A stretch of DNA of 64,000 nucleotides from Acetobacter sp. 46_36 (GTDB taxonomy: Bacteria > Pseudomonadota > Alphaproteobacteria > RF32 > CAG-239): contig MNTT01000016.1 of NCBI GenBank assembly GCA_001917135.1, positions 124,518-188,517 of the forward strand, in the 5' to 3' direction. Below the pieces are notes generated by a model. It had not been told where the DNA came from. It saw only the letters and a list, made by a program, of their open reading frames with translations, and ran no database searches. A program made the position numbers and the translations under genes. Positions 44,420-53,413 of this stretch are shown piece after piece; the stretch's first letter is position 1, and each line of letters starts with the position of its first letter.

Positions 44420-46930
44420 GTGAATTTTGACAATTTGAAATACGGCTTTCTGATTTCGATGACGACGATGTTCGGCGGCAGCACGCTGGAGCTGTATGCT
44501 CAGGACGAAAACGGCGGCAAAGCGAAAATCGAAAACACCGAGACCTACCGGCAGCAGTTTTTGGAAAGCATTGCCCCCGACAAGCGGGACATCAGCGTCG
44601 AGTTCGTGGTTGATTCCGTGGCCCAAAAAACTTCTAACGGAGACCTGGTCGCTGATGTCAACGTTATTCAGCTGCTGGCCTATCTTGATCAGGACAGCGA
44701 CGAATATCAGAGCTATATGGCAAGCCGCCACATTGTCGCGCACGAAATGTGGCACCGCATCTGCATGATGAACGACGTATTGGAAAAGCCGATGTCGGCG
44801 ACGCATTACCGTACCGGACGCGATAATTTTGAGATTACGGCAAGCCTGGTGCAGCTGCTGACTTTTCGCGACGACTATATCCATGCCACACCGGAACAGC
44901 GCCTTGAGCTGCGCAAACTTGAAGATCCGAAAATCCGCATGTATATCATGGCGGTTGAGCACGGCCTGATTAATCCCCTTTCCGCCGACAAAAAAGACTT
45001 TGACTTTGAGATGGAATTTATTGCCAGGGCGGTATCCGGCTACTGGAACAACAATATGGCGCAGACATACGCCCCGCTGCACAACGCAATGACGGAAAAA
45101 TCCGGACGAAAGGAATTCAAATCTCCGGCGTATGAAAAGAACTTTATGCGCGACATCAAACTGATGAATACTATCGGCGGCATTGACTTTTCCAAGCTTT
45201 ACAACGTCAAAGACGTCCGTAACCGCGCGGCGTTTCCCGAAGGAACGGCGGAGGACACGACGGTCATCAGACAATCCCTGACGGCACCGAACTATGAAAC
45301 GTGGGTTAACAAGAGAAGCCAGCTGAAACGTTTTTCGCGACAGAAAATAGATATTCCGAACTTTGCGGGTAACCGGCTGGCGGAAGAACGCCGGCAAAGG
45401 CCGCATGACGAGCGCAAACAGCCTTATCAGATAGCCGAAATGGCCGGCGGCTACAAGGCGTACCCGTTTATGAAAGTTCCGTTTTATGCGGCGGTGCAGC
45501 TGAACGGCGCGGGGCGGACAATCAAGCTTTATCCGCACGGGGCAATGGACGTTATCGGCGCGAGCGACGCAGCGGGGAAAGCTAACATCAAGACCCTGAA
45601 TTATGACGGCAGCTATGAAACGGGACAGCTGAAAAACGGCCGCAAAGACGGCGTGTTCGTCTTTTATAACCGCCATAAAAAGGAAATCGGGCGCTGTACT
45701 TATGTCCAAGGCCGGGCGGCAGACGGCGAAACGGTGCTGGCAGCCAGCGGCGAATATATACGCTACATTTACAAAGCGGGAAAACTTGCCGGCATGGACT
45801 GCATCCGGGAAGACGGCACCAGAAAGCCGATATGCACGCTGGAAGGCGGCAAACCGGTGAGCGGACTGATTCCGACAACAGACGCCAGGACTTCTTCCGT
45901 CGGGCGTTCCTACCTTTTATACAGCGACAAACAGCTGCTGGCAGGGCTGCTTTTTGACCGGCAGCACAGACTTTCGGAAAAGCAGGACATCATAACCGGG
46001 CAGTACGGGCAAAATGTTTCGGCACAGGCAGAAAACGCGAAGCATAAGGCTTTGGCCGGAAGCACGGTCAGAATCGAACGTTTTTATGCTGACGGAAAGG
46101 TGAAATATGAGGCGGAAAGACGCAACATCACCCTCAGACAGCCATACGGAGAGGCGGAAAAAAGCAACACAGTCCCCGGGCAACCATACGGCACGGCGGA
46201 AAAAATGCGTAGCGACATGGCTAAAAAAGGAAAAGGACTGACAGAGCGCGGCAGCGAAACGAAAAAAACACCCGCCGGTCCGACGGCGCGGTACGGTATG
46301 GCCGGCGGGCACCCTGCGGCACAGTCCGTACAGGTATGCCGCGAAGCCCTCTTTGCCCCTGACGGGCATCCGGTGATGGCGGCGGAATACAACGGCGGCC
46401 GGAGAAGTCTGAAAATAAAGATGCGGGAATTTTTATCCTTCCTGAAAGGGATTTCCATGCCCGGTACGGACAAGAACACGCTGGTTTCGAGCCTGCTTGC
46501 GTTTCGCAGCCGGACGACAACAGGAAATTCAATCCAAATTGCGGCGGCCAATGCCTCTCGGTCTGCGGAAGGCGCAAACCATGCGGCAGAAGCAGGAATC
46601 TCCCGGGTTGCCGCGGCTAATACCGCTCAGACGACAGAGATAAACTCCTATCAGATTACCGCGGAAACGGCCGCTCAGGCTGTTGAGGGAGATTCGGACA
46701 GAACGGCAAAGGCAAGTGCCGACCGAACCGGGACGGGCTCTCCCCTGCCCGCGACGAGCGGCAGAAAAACGCCGGCGACGACCTTTGAAAACAAAACAGT
46801 CATCACCGGCAAAAGCTCTAAAAATCAGTCAGTTGCTGATAAAAAACAGAATAATCCGTCAGCCCGCAAAATATCGGCCTTTAAAAACAAGGCCAGGTTT
46901 ATGATGATGCGGCAGAGGGAGAATGTCTGA
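44420..46930 (+). CDS. Large exported HExxH-motif protein with MORN-like segment
   Basis: 836 residues, GTG start at 44420 with GGAG 10 nt upstream. The N-terminus (residues 5-27) resembles a signal peptide ending LYAQ. HEMWH (108-112) with Glu138 downstream fits a zinc metallopeptidase active site. Residues 390-480 include YDGSYETGQLKNGRKDGVFV, a MORN-like unit. Residues 560-836 are Lys/Ala/Thr-rich low complexity with duplicated RQPYGEAEK/GQPYGTAEK units, probably disordered. Family unknown. Peptidase activity is inference. Confidence 0.6.
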   Translation: MNFDNLKYGFLISMTTMFGGSTLELYAQDENGGKAKIENTETYRQQFLESIAPDKRDISVEFVVDSVAQKTSNGDLVADVNVIQLLAYLDQDSDEYQSYMASRHIVAHEMWHRICMMNDVLEKPMSATHYRTGRDNFEITASLVQLLTFRDDYIHATPEQRLELRKLEDPKIRMYIMAVEHGLINPLSADKKDFDFEMEFIARAVSGYWNNNMAQTYAPLHNAMTEKSGRKEFKSPAYEKNFMRDIKLMNTIGGIDFSKLYNVKDVRNRAAFPEGTAEDTTVIRQSLTAPNYETWVNKRSQLKRFSRQKIDIPNFAGNRLAEERRQRPHDERKQPYQIAEMAGGYKAYPFMKVPFYAAVQLNGAGRTIKLYPHGAMDVIGASDAAGKANIKTLNYDGSYETGQLKNGRKDGVFVFYNRHKKEIGRCTYVQGRAADGETVLAASGEYIRYIYKAGKLAGMDCIREDGTRKPICTLEGGKPVSGLIPTTDARTSSVGRSYLLYSDKQLLAGLLFDRQHRLSEKQDIITGQYGQNVSAQAENAKHKALAGSTVRIERFYADGKVKYEAERRNITLRQPYGEAEKSNTVPGQPYGTAEKMRSDMAKKGKGLTERGSETKKTPAGPTARYGMAGGHPAAQSVQVCREALFAPDGHPVMAAEYNGGRRSLKIKMREFLSFLKGISMPGTDKNTLVSSLLAFRSRTTTGNSIQIAAANASRSAEGANHAAEAGISRVAAANTAQTTEINSYQITAETAAQAVEGDSDRTAKASADRTGTGSPLPATSGRKTPATTFENKTVITGKSSKNQSVADKKQNNPSARKISAFKNKARFMMMRQRENV

Positions 46931-46964
46931 GGCCGGAGAAATATATCTGAGGCCGGAGAAATCG
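46926..46964. repeat. 20-bp tandem duplication containing a stop codon
   Basis: TCTGAGGCCGGAGAAATATA followed by TCTGAGGCCGGAGAAATCG. The first TGA is the stop of the upstream gene. Confidence 0.85.
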
Positions 46965-47025
46965 CCCTTGACGCGCGGCAGCCGGAAAAGCCGGGCCGAA
47001 ACGGTTCCTTTTTGTAAATTTTTCC

Positions 47026-47055
47026 TTGCAATTTTAGACAAAACATTTTAATCTG
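47026..47055 (+). promoter_or_regulatory. Candidate promoter of the 47095-48033 gene
   Basis: TTGCAA (47026-47031), 18-bp spacer, TAATCT (47050-47055). Confidence 0.45.
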
Positions 47056-47094
47056 CAAAAAGTTTTATTGTATTACTTAAATATATTTATTGTT

Positions 47095-48033
47095 ATGGAA
47101 AATTTTATTGTCCAAATCAACGGCAGCTATATTGACCTGCCGTATGTTGCAAATGCCGCAGACGGCAAAAGCCAGCCGCGGCGTTCTTATCTGACTTCAG
47201 GGACAGAAGTTGCATCCGGCTGCGGTTACAGCTACTGTTATAAGACGCTGAAATTCGTTTTGAAAGGAAAAGAACACTTTCTGCCCGAAAATCTGTATCG
47301 CGAAGGCGTATCCTACCGTTTTCTGGATTACCATACGGAATGGCCGTTCCTGTTGCGCGAAAGAGGCGGAAAAATCGTCAAAAAGCAGATTCCTCTGCTG
47401 GCTTTGTACGGGATTGCACCGGAAGAAGTCCTTGACAGAAGCGATTTTTGCAAGCTGACTTTGCCCGAATTTCAGCACAAAGGGAAGCTAACGACGGTTT
47501 TTTATGTCGGAGCATACCGTTTCGGGGTGGCCTTTGAGAGCGACTTGATGCAGCTGTACCACAGGAAAGCCGAGTTTGCAGAAGACAAGGCGGCTCTGTT
47601 TATGGCGGACGAATACCGGTTTTGGATTGACGGCGGCAGCAATCCGACGGCTTATTTTGCCGACGGGTTAAGATGCGAAAAAACGGCACCGTTCATTGAC
47701 GTTACCGATTGCCAGGATCCGCTTCCGGTCGGCAAAGAAACACTAGAACGTTTCTGGGACGAGCTTGACCTGTACCGAATCCCCGAAAAAGCACAGGAAC
47801 TCGGAATAGGGAAAATCCTCGGCAAAGCGGCAGATGCCGTCCCGCTCCGGGATTATTCCGTTGAAGCAGAACTTCTGCCGCCGTTTGCCACAAAAAACGG
47901 CTATCGTTTCGGCAGCAGAAGCCATACCTTTCAGGAAGACTGCGTTCTTTCCGCCCTGCCCGGGCATATCAGAAGCATTATGAAAGAAGAGGCGCCGCAA
48001 AAATTCGGGCACTTGTTTCAGACAGGTTCCTAA
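47095..48033 (+). CDS. Hypothetical protein, SD-less start
   Basis: 312 residues from ATG 47095; a slightly longer frame begins upstream at 47068 but the ATGGAA context fits other orphans of the window. No domain recognised; mixed charged and aromatic residues, with FRFWIDGGSN-like and YRFGVAFES segments suggesting beta-sheet structure. No signal peptide. The AT-rich leader has no Shine-Dalgarno. The bidirectional terminator at 48077 ends it. It converges with another orphan. Confidence 0.6.
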   Translation: MENFIVQINGSYIDLPYVANAADGKSQPRRSYLTSGTEVASGCGYSYCYKTLKFVLKGKEHFLPENLYREGVSYRFLDYHTEWPFLLRERGGKIVKKQIPLLALYGIAPEEVLDRSDFCKLTLPEFQHKGKLTTVFYVGAYRFGVAFESDLMQLYHRKAEFAEDKAALFMADEYRFWIDGGSNPTAYFADGLRCEKTAPFIDVTDCQDPLPVGKETLERFWDELDLYRIPEKAQELGIGKILGKAADAVPLRDYSVEAELLPPFATKNGYRFGSRSHTFQEDCVLSALPGHIRSIMKEEAPQKFGHLFQTGS

Positions 48034-48076
48034 GACGGACGGAAGCTTTTTAAGGAAAATGTCCGGCGGCAACAAA

Positions 48077-48105
48077 AAAAGCACCCTGTACAGGGTGCTT
48101 TTTAT
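48077..48105 (+). terminator. Bidirectional terminator
   Basis: 12-bp stem AAAAGCACCCTG / CAGGGTGCTTTT with a 2-nt loop and A/T tracts on both sides, between two convergent genes. Confidence 0.85.
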
Positions 48106-48122
48106 TTACAGAGTTGCTTCCC

Positions 48123-48160
48123 GAACGGTTAAAAATGTTCAGAACGGTTAAAAATGTTCA
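48123..48160. repeat. 19-bp tandem duplication containing a stop codon
   Basis: GAACGGTTAAAAATGTTCA occurs twice without a gap. The second copy contains the stop of the minus-strand gene (48148). Confidence 0.9.
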
Positions 48161-48870
48161 GAACTGACAAATTTGACGGCCGGCGTTTCCTTTTTTTCAT
48201 CACGCGTCAAGATGCACAACAGCTTGGCAAAATCAAGATTTGCCTTTATAACGCTTTTGTTGGAACGGGCACGTTTCCACGCATAAATCTGCAAGCTGCC
48301 CGGCACTTCCAGCGTTTCCGGATTAATGAGAATACCGTTGTGGCTTTCCCAATCTGCCCCGCAGAACGCATTCAGCGAAACCTGCTGCCGGGGAAGCAGC
48401 GGCATATTGCGCAGTATCTGTTCGGCGGTAAACGACGGGATTTCCCGCAGCTGCCCGGCGACAATGATAAAAAAGCGCGGGTGCTTTTTGTCGCACAGTG
48501 CCAATATGCGTCCGTCAATTACGACAAAACGCCCGACATAGTTGGAATCGGCTATTGTTGTTCCCATATAAATGCGGGTACCGTCCTGCGTATTGTAGCA
48601 GGCTCCACCGGGGAAAAACAAATGATTTTCCATGCCCGAAAGGCTTGGAACCGACAACAGATAGTCGTTCATTTCTATATAACGCATTTTTTTGCACGTT
48701 ATTTCCTCTACGGCAAAATGCCGGTCATGAAACGAAATGACGTTTACGACTTCTCCGTGCAGACGGTAATTTTTAAAAACTTTGAAGTTTTTTCCACGGA
48801 TAATCGTTTCACTGCGGTGGGCGTTGGCCTTGACGAACCGGCGCAACTCTTCTTCTGAGATATTCACCAT
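48148..48870 (-). CDS. Hypothetical protein, SD-less start
   Basis: 240 residues, ATGGTG start without Shine-Dalgarno. Begins VNISEEELRRFVKANAHRSE (helical), then beta-like segments (LHGEVVNVISFHDRHFAVEE, VGRFVVIDGRILALC, PRFFIIVAGQLREIP) and a helical Lys-rich tail. No family recognised. A TTGACA/17/TACATT promoter lies about 50-80 bp upstream. The leader contains TGTCAAATTTATA, shared with two other genes. Confidence 0.6.
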   Translation of the reverse strand: MVNISEEELRRFVKANAHRSETIIRGKNFKVFKNYRLHGEVVNVISFHDRHFAVEEITCKKMRYIEMNDYLLSVPSLSGMENHLFFPGGACYNTQDGTRIYMGTTIADSNYVGRFVVIDGRILALCDKKHPRFFIIVAGQLREIPSFTAEQILRNMPLLPRQQVSLNAFCGADWESHNGILINPETLEVPGSLQIYAWKRARSNKSVIKANLDFAKLLCILTRDEKKETPAVKFVSSEHF

Positions 48871-48920
48871 AATACTTAATTAATTTATAAATTTGACATA
48901 AAATTATTTAGACGAAACCG

Positions 48921-48949
48921 AATGTAGATGATAAACACATTTTTGTCAA
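48921..48949 (-). promoter_or_regulatory. Sigma70-like promoter of the 48148-48870 gene
   Basis: Minus strand TTGACA (48949-48944), 17-bp spacer, TACATT (48926-48921). Confidence 0.7.
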
Positions 48950-49068
48950 GTCCTAAAGGCGAAAAATTCGGGCCGCAGACGGGCGTTGAAAAGCACAAAA
49001 GCCAAAATATCCTCTAGCCGGGCCGCAGGCACAGGTAAAAAAAAGTTTGAAACTGTGGGGAATATTGC

Positions 49069-49096
49069 AAAAAAAATCCCGGGAAGACCGGGGTTT
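49069..49096 (-). terminator. Terminator of tRNA-Phe
   Basis: Minus strand AACCCCGG / CCCGGGATT stem with one mismatch and a T-run of eight. Confidence 0.7.
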
Positions 49097-49100
49097 CAGA

Positions 49101-49550
<450 letters not shown>

Positions 49551-50036
49551 ATGTCTAATCCCTTGGATACAAAAATAATAAGCAGACTGGCTGAAATCTT
49601 GGATAAAACGAACCTGACCGAACTTGAATACGAAGACGAAGGGTGCCGAATCTCCCTGGTCAGAAATCCGGCCGGCGTTGCCGTTGCCGGCGCGTATGCC
49701 CCGGTTCAGGCTCCGATTGCCGCCCCTGCCGCCGCTCCGGCGCCGATTCAGGCTGCTGCGGCGGACTCCGCCGATGCGGGCGATACCGATTACACTAACA
49801 GCCCGAATGCCGTCAAATCGCCAATGGTCGGCGTGGTTTACCTGTCGGCCGACCCGAAATCTCCAAACTATGTCAAGCCCGGCGATACGGTTGCCGAGGG
49901 CGATACGGTCTGCCTGGTCGAAGCGATGAAAACCTTTAACCCGGTTAAGGCGCACAAAGGCGGCAAAGTTGTCAAAATTCTGGTTGAAACCGGTGATCCG
50001 GTCGAATACGGCGAACCTCTGGTTGTCATTGAGTAA
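49551..50036 (+). CDS. accB: Biotin carboxyl carrier protein of acetyl-CoA carboxylase
   Basis: 161 residues. N-terminal region, an Ala/Pro-rich linker (about 42-75), then the biotinyl domain with SPMVGVVYLS and the biotin attachment site EAMKT (Lys127). Carries carboxybiotin between AccC and the carboxyltransferase for malonyl-CoA, the first step of fatty acid synthesis. GAGAGG about 8 nt before the ATG. Forms an operon with accC, 33 bp downstream. Confidence 0.95.
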   Translation: MSNPLDTKIISRLAEILDKTNLTELEYEDEGCRISLVRNPAGVAVAGAYAPVQAPIAAPAAAPAPIQAAAADSADAGDTDYTNSPNAVKSPMVGVVYLSADPKSPNYVKPGDTVAEGDTVCLVEAMKTFNPVKAHKGGKVVKILVETGDPVEYGEPLVVIE

Positions 50037-50069
50037 GATTTCGGAACAACAATAATAGGAAACAATCTG

Positions 50070-51413
50070 ATGTTTGAAAAAGTTTTAATTGCCAACCGCG
50101 GCGAAATCGCTTTGAGAATCCACAGAGCCTGCAGGGAAATGGGCATCAGGACAGTTGCCGTGCATTCCGAAGCCGACGCCAACGCGATGCATGTCCGTCT
50201 GGCTGACGAAGCCGTCTGCATCGGCCCGGCACGTTCGTCCGACTCGTATCTAAACAAACCGGCGATTATTTCCGCGGCGCTGATTACCGGCGCGGACGCC
50301 ATCCACCCAGGATACGGGTTCTTGTCCGAAAACGCCGACTTCGCCGAAATGGTCGAAAAACACGGCATAACCTTTATCGGGCCGACTGCCGAACAGATGC
50401 GCCTTTTGGGCGACAAAATCACCGCGCGCAAAGCGGCCATTGAGGCCGGGCTGCCGGTTACGCCGGGGTCTCCTGCGCTGGAAAGCATTGAACATGCCAA
50501 GGAATGGGCGAATAAAATCGGCTATCCGGTCATCATCAAAGCCAAAGACGGCGGCGGCGGCAAAGGCATGAAAACGGCCTTTAACGACGACGAAATCGCC
50601 GAAGCCTATACGATGGCACGCGCCGAAGCCAAAGCGGCGTTCCCGTCCGACGTAGTTTATATGGAAAAATACCTGCAGCATCCGCGGCATATCGAGATGC
50701 AGGTACTGGCGGACAAGTACGGCAACGTAGTGCATTTGGGCGAGCGCGACTGTTCGATTCAGCGCAACCACCAGAAAGTTATCGAAGAATGCCCGTCGCC
50801 GGCACTGAACCAGTCGCAACGCAAGGAAATCGGCGATATCGTCTGCAACGCGATTAAGAAAATCGGCTACCAAAATGCAGGCACGCTTGAATTTATGTTT
50901 GAAGACGGAAAATTCTATTTTCTGGAAATGAATACCCGCCTGCAGGTTGAACACCCGATTACCGAAGCCGTTTCCGGCATCGACATCGTCAAAGAGCAGA
51001 TTCGCATCGCTTCGGGCGCGGCACTCGGCTATACGCAGGACGATATTCAATTTCGCGGGCATGCGATTGAATGCCGTATCAATGCGGAAGATCCGGAAAC
51101 GTTTGCGCCCTGCCCCGGCAAAATTACCGAATGGCACGCGCCGGGCGGTCTGGGAATCCGCGTCGATTCGGAAATTTATTCCGGGTATTCGATTCCGCCG
51201 TACTATGACAGTATGATTGCTAAACTCATCGTCCACGCCAAAACGCGCAATGCGGCTCTGATGCGCCTGCGCCGCGCGCTGGAAGAGTTTATCATCATGG
51301 GCGTCAAAACAACTATTCCGCTGCATCAGGAGATAATTTCGCAAAACGAATTTATCGACGGGCAGTATAATATCCACTGGCTGACGGAATATATGAACAA
51401 ACGCAGCAAATAA
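50070..51413 (+). CDS. accC: Biotin carboxylase subunit of acetyl-CoA carboxylase
   Basis: 447 residues, the usual length. ATP-grasp enzyme: KVLIANRGEIALRIHRACRE at the N-terminus, HPGYGFLSENADFAE, KAKDGGGGKGMK (Gly-rich ATP loop), HIEMQVLADKYGNVVHLGERDCSIQRN (in two parts: HIEMQVLADKYG and ERDCSIQR) and EFMFEDGKFYFLEMNTRLQV-type metal site. Carboxylates biotin on AccB. A dense tandem array begins at its stop codon. Confidence 0.96.
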   Translation: MFEKVLIANRGEIALRIHRACREMGIRTVAVHSEADANAMHVRLADEAVCIGPARSSDSYLNKPAIISAALITGADAIHPGYGFLSENADFAEMVEKHGITFIGPTAEQMRLLGDKITARKAAIEAGLPVTPGSPALESIEHAKEWANKIGYPVIIKAKDGGGGKGMKTAFNDDEIAEAYTMARAEAKAAFPSDVVYMEKYLQHPRHIEMQVLADKYGNVVHLGERDCSIQRNHQKVIEECPSPALNQSQRKEIGDIVCNAIKKIGYQNAGTLEFMFEDGKFYFLEMNTRLQVEHPITEAVSGIDIVKEQIRIASGAALGYTQDDIQFRGHAIECRINAEDPETFAPCPGKITEWHAPGGLGIRVDSEIYSGYSIPPYYDSMIAKLIVHAKTRNAALMRLRRALEEFIIMGVKTTIPLHQEIISQNEFIDGQYNIHWLTEYMNKRSK

Positions 51414-51585
51414 AAGGAAGCGGACCAGCTCCGTCATAAAGGCGGAGCTGGCAGTCAAACTGAAGCAGAGCCGCTCCCGAAATAAAAGCGAGCCTGCGGC
51501 AGAATAAAGGCAGAGTCCGCAGCCGAAATAAAGGCGGTGTACGCCGCCCAAATCAAGGCAAAGCCCGCCACTGAAATAAAAATGC
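51408..51585. repeat. Tandem array of 20-25 bp units anchored at the accC stop
   Basis: About eight units of the type GAAATAAAGGC-x-GAG-x-CCGC, beginning with AAATAAAAGGAAGCGG, which holds the accC TAA. A 9-bp hairpin CCAGCTCCG / CGGAGCTGG lies at 51425-51451. Confidence 0.7.
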
Positions 51586-51652
51586 GGTGTTTCATATTAT
51601 TACAGGAGTTTTGGGATATAACGCTTTAAAAAACATAAAGAGCAGGTTGAAA

Positions 51653-52405
51653 ATGCAGGAAAAACTGTCAATTAAAAAAGTTTACAGAAATGCGTACCGT
51701 TATGTTGCGAGCCATTTGTTCGCCTTTGCCTTTTTGACGATTTTTTACTTTTTGGGCAGCCTGCTGCCGATGATATTCGGCTCTTCGTCTTTCTGGGGCG
51801 TTTCGCTGGCGTATAACTACCTGTTCTTTTATTTCGCTGCGGGGTGCTACTATAAACAGCGGATTTTATGGGACAGGGAAGTCTTTACGGCGGCAGGGCT
51901 GCGCTTTTTGCTGGCGATTGTCCTGTTTGTGCTGTCGATTTTTGTTTCGTCGTTGGCGATTAACGTCGGCATCCACATCATCGGCCGGCTGTTTCCCGTT
52001 CACGGACCGGCAGCGGTTTCGGCAGTTTTGGAGAGCCTGCCCTGGCTGCTGGCGAAAAGAATTTTTATATTTTTCCTGTTTATCGCCTTTTTTATCGTTC
52101 CGTCGTTTGCTTTCGTTTCAGAGATAACGGGCAAAAAGCGCTCGCTTGTTGCGGCTTACAGCAAAACGAAAGGCGATTTGCCGCGGATTGCGGCCGTGGT
52201 GGCGGGAACGTTCCTGCTATTGTGGCTTTCCATGCTGGCGCTGAGCTTTGTCAATGTCTTTCTGGCATCGCTGGTGCGAGCGGCGATTTTGGTTTTCATC
52301 AGCATCTTGTATTTTAAGATGTACGATTTCTTTTACTGCTTTCCGCAGACACGGCGGGACAGTCGAACGGCAAAGGACGAAACGGAAAAAGCCTTGCCGC
52401 GCTGA
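51653..52405 (+). CDS. Polytopic membrane protein of unknown function
   Basis: 250 residues from ATG 51653 (the preceding in-frame GTG lies in repeat DNA). Five or six membrane helices, with Phe- and Leu-rich segments such as VASHLFAFAFLTIFYFLGSL and IFIFFLFIAFFIVPSFAFV, between a basic N-terminus and a polar tail. No named family recognised. Same strand and close to the DUF805 and CgeB-like genes. Confidence 0.65.
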   Translation: MQEKLSIKKVYRNAYRYVASHLFAFAFLTIFYFLGSLLPMIFGSSSFWGVSLAYNYLFFYFAAGCYYKQRILWDREVFTAAGLRFLLAIVLFVLSIFVSSLAINVGIHIIGRLFPVHGPAAVSAVLESLPWLLAKRIFIFFLFIAFFIVPSFAFVSEITGKKRSLVAAYSKTKGDLPRIAAVVAGTFLLLWLSMLALSFVNVFLASLVRAAILVFISILYFKMYDFFYCFPQTRRDSRTAKDETEKALPR

Positions 52406-52514
52406 GACGCTTCCGGCAGATTTGCGGCGGCCGATACCAACGGCATGAAAGAAAAAAAAGCGGATACGACTGATGATAAAGCCGAAACGGACAATTTAAG
52501 CGAGGGAGAAGACA

Positions 52515-53405
52515 ATGCTGGTTAAAGACAAAGACATTCTGGTGGAATATCCCGAAAAAAAAGACGGAGACAACGCGGAAAAATCCCCTGCCCCGCAAAA
52601 GCCGCAGCGGCCGAAAATAAAAAAAGAAAATATGCGGGCAGCATGGGGCGACGCATTTGACTATTATATCCGCGGCATTACCGAAAAATACCTGCTGTTT
52701 CGCGGAAGGGCATCGCGCCTGGAGTTTTGGGGATACGCCGCAGCGGCAGGAATTATGTGGATACCGCTTTATTTTGTCGGCGAATATGCGGAGATGCCGC
52801 TTCTGCCGTATTACTTTGCCTTGGCGACGCTGCTGCCGACAGTGGCGGTTACGGCAAGGCGCCTGCATGACATTAACAAAAATGCGGCCTTGTATCTCAT
52901 TCCCGGAACCGTGCTTGCCGCCAGCGGATTTTTTATCGGCCTTGCCGGCGCGGCGGTACTGGTATTGTGCTGGGCAGTTTTGCTTATCCGTCTGTTGTCG
53001 CGGGAAACCGACCTCAACGACGGTTTTTACGGCGCGCCGAATGACAATGACGAAATTTATGGCGAAGACAATCTGCCGATTGTCAGGAAATTCCGTTTTC
53101 TGGCACTGACGCTGCTGGCCGTATGGCTGGCAATTACCGGCGCCAAGCTTGAAGACTGGTCTCAGCAGGCACAACAGAAGGCGGCGATTGATTTGATTAT
53201 GGACAAGGTTCTTATTGAAGGGCAAGACGCCAAATTAACGCCCGAACAGATAAAAGCGGCACAGGGGCAGATGCTCGGCGTTTTAAAAACGCTCAGCGGG
53301 CAGAGAGTTTCCGAAAAAGAGATTATGGAACAGGTTGACAAAGCCGTCAAAGCGGTTTCCGATGCGGCAAAAGTATCCTCCGGCGCGGCGGCAGCCGGAA
53401 AATAA
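52515..53405 (+). CDS. DUF805 family inner-membrane protein (second copy)
   Basis: 296 residues. A 60-residue Lys/Asp/Pro-rich N-terminal region precedes the DUF805 core: FRGRASRLEFW, four hydrophobic segments, and ARRLHDINKNAALYL (the RR-x-HD signature). The last 90 residues are a charged helix (KLTPEQIKAAQGQMLGVLKT and EIMEQVDKAVKAV). GAGGGAG about 8 nt before the ATG. Differs from the 4450-5049 copy in its long C-terminal helix. Confidence 0.75.
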   Translation: MLVKDKDILVEYPEKKDGDNAEKSPAPQKPQRPKIKKENMRAAWGDAFDYYIRGITEKYLLFRGRASRLEFWGYAAAAGIMWIPLYFVGEYAEMPLLPYYFALATLLPTVAVTARRLHDINKNAALYLIPGTVLAASGFFIGLAGAAVLVLCWAVLLIRLLSRETDLNDGFYGAPNDNDEIYGEDNLPIVRKFRFLALTLLAVWLAITGAKLEDWSQQAQQKAAIDLIMDKVLIEGQDAKLTPEQIKAAQGQMLGVLKTLSGQRVSEKEIMEQVDKAVKAVSDAAKVSSGAAAAGK

Positions 53406-53413
53406 CCTCTGGC

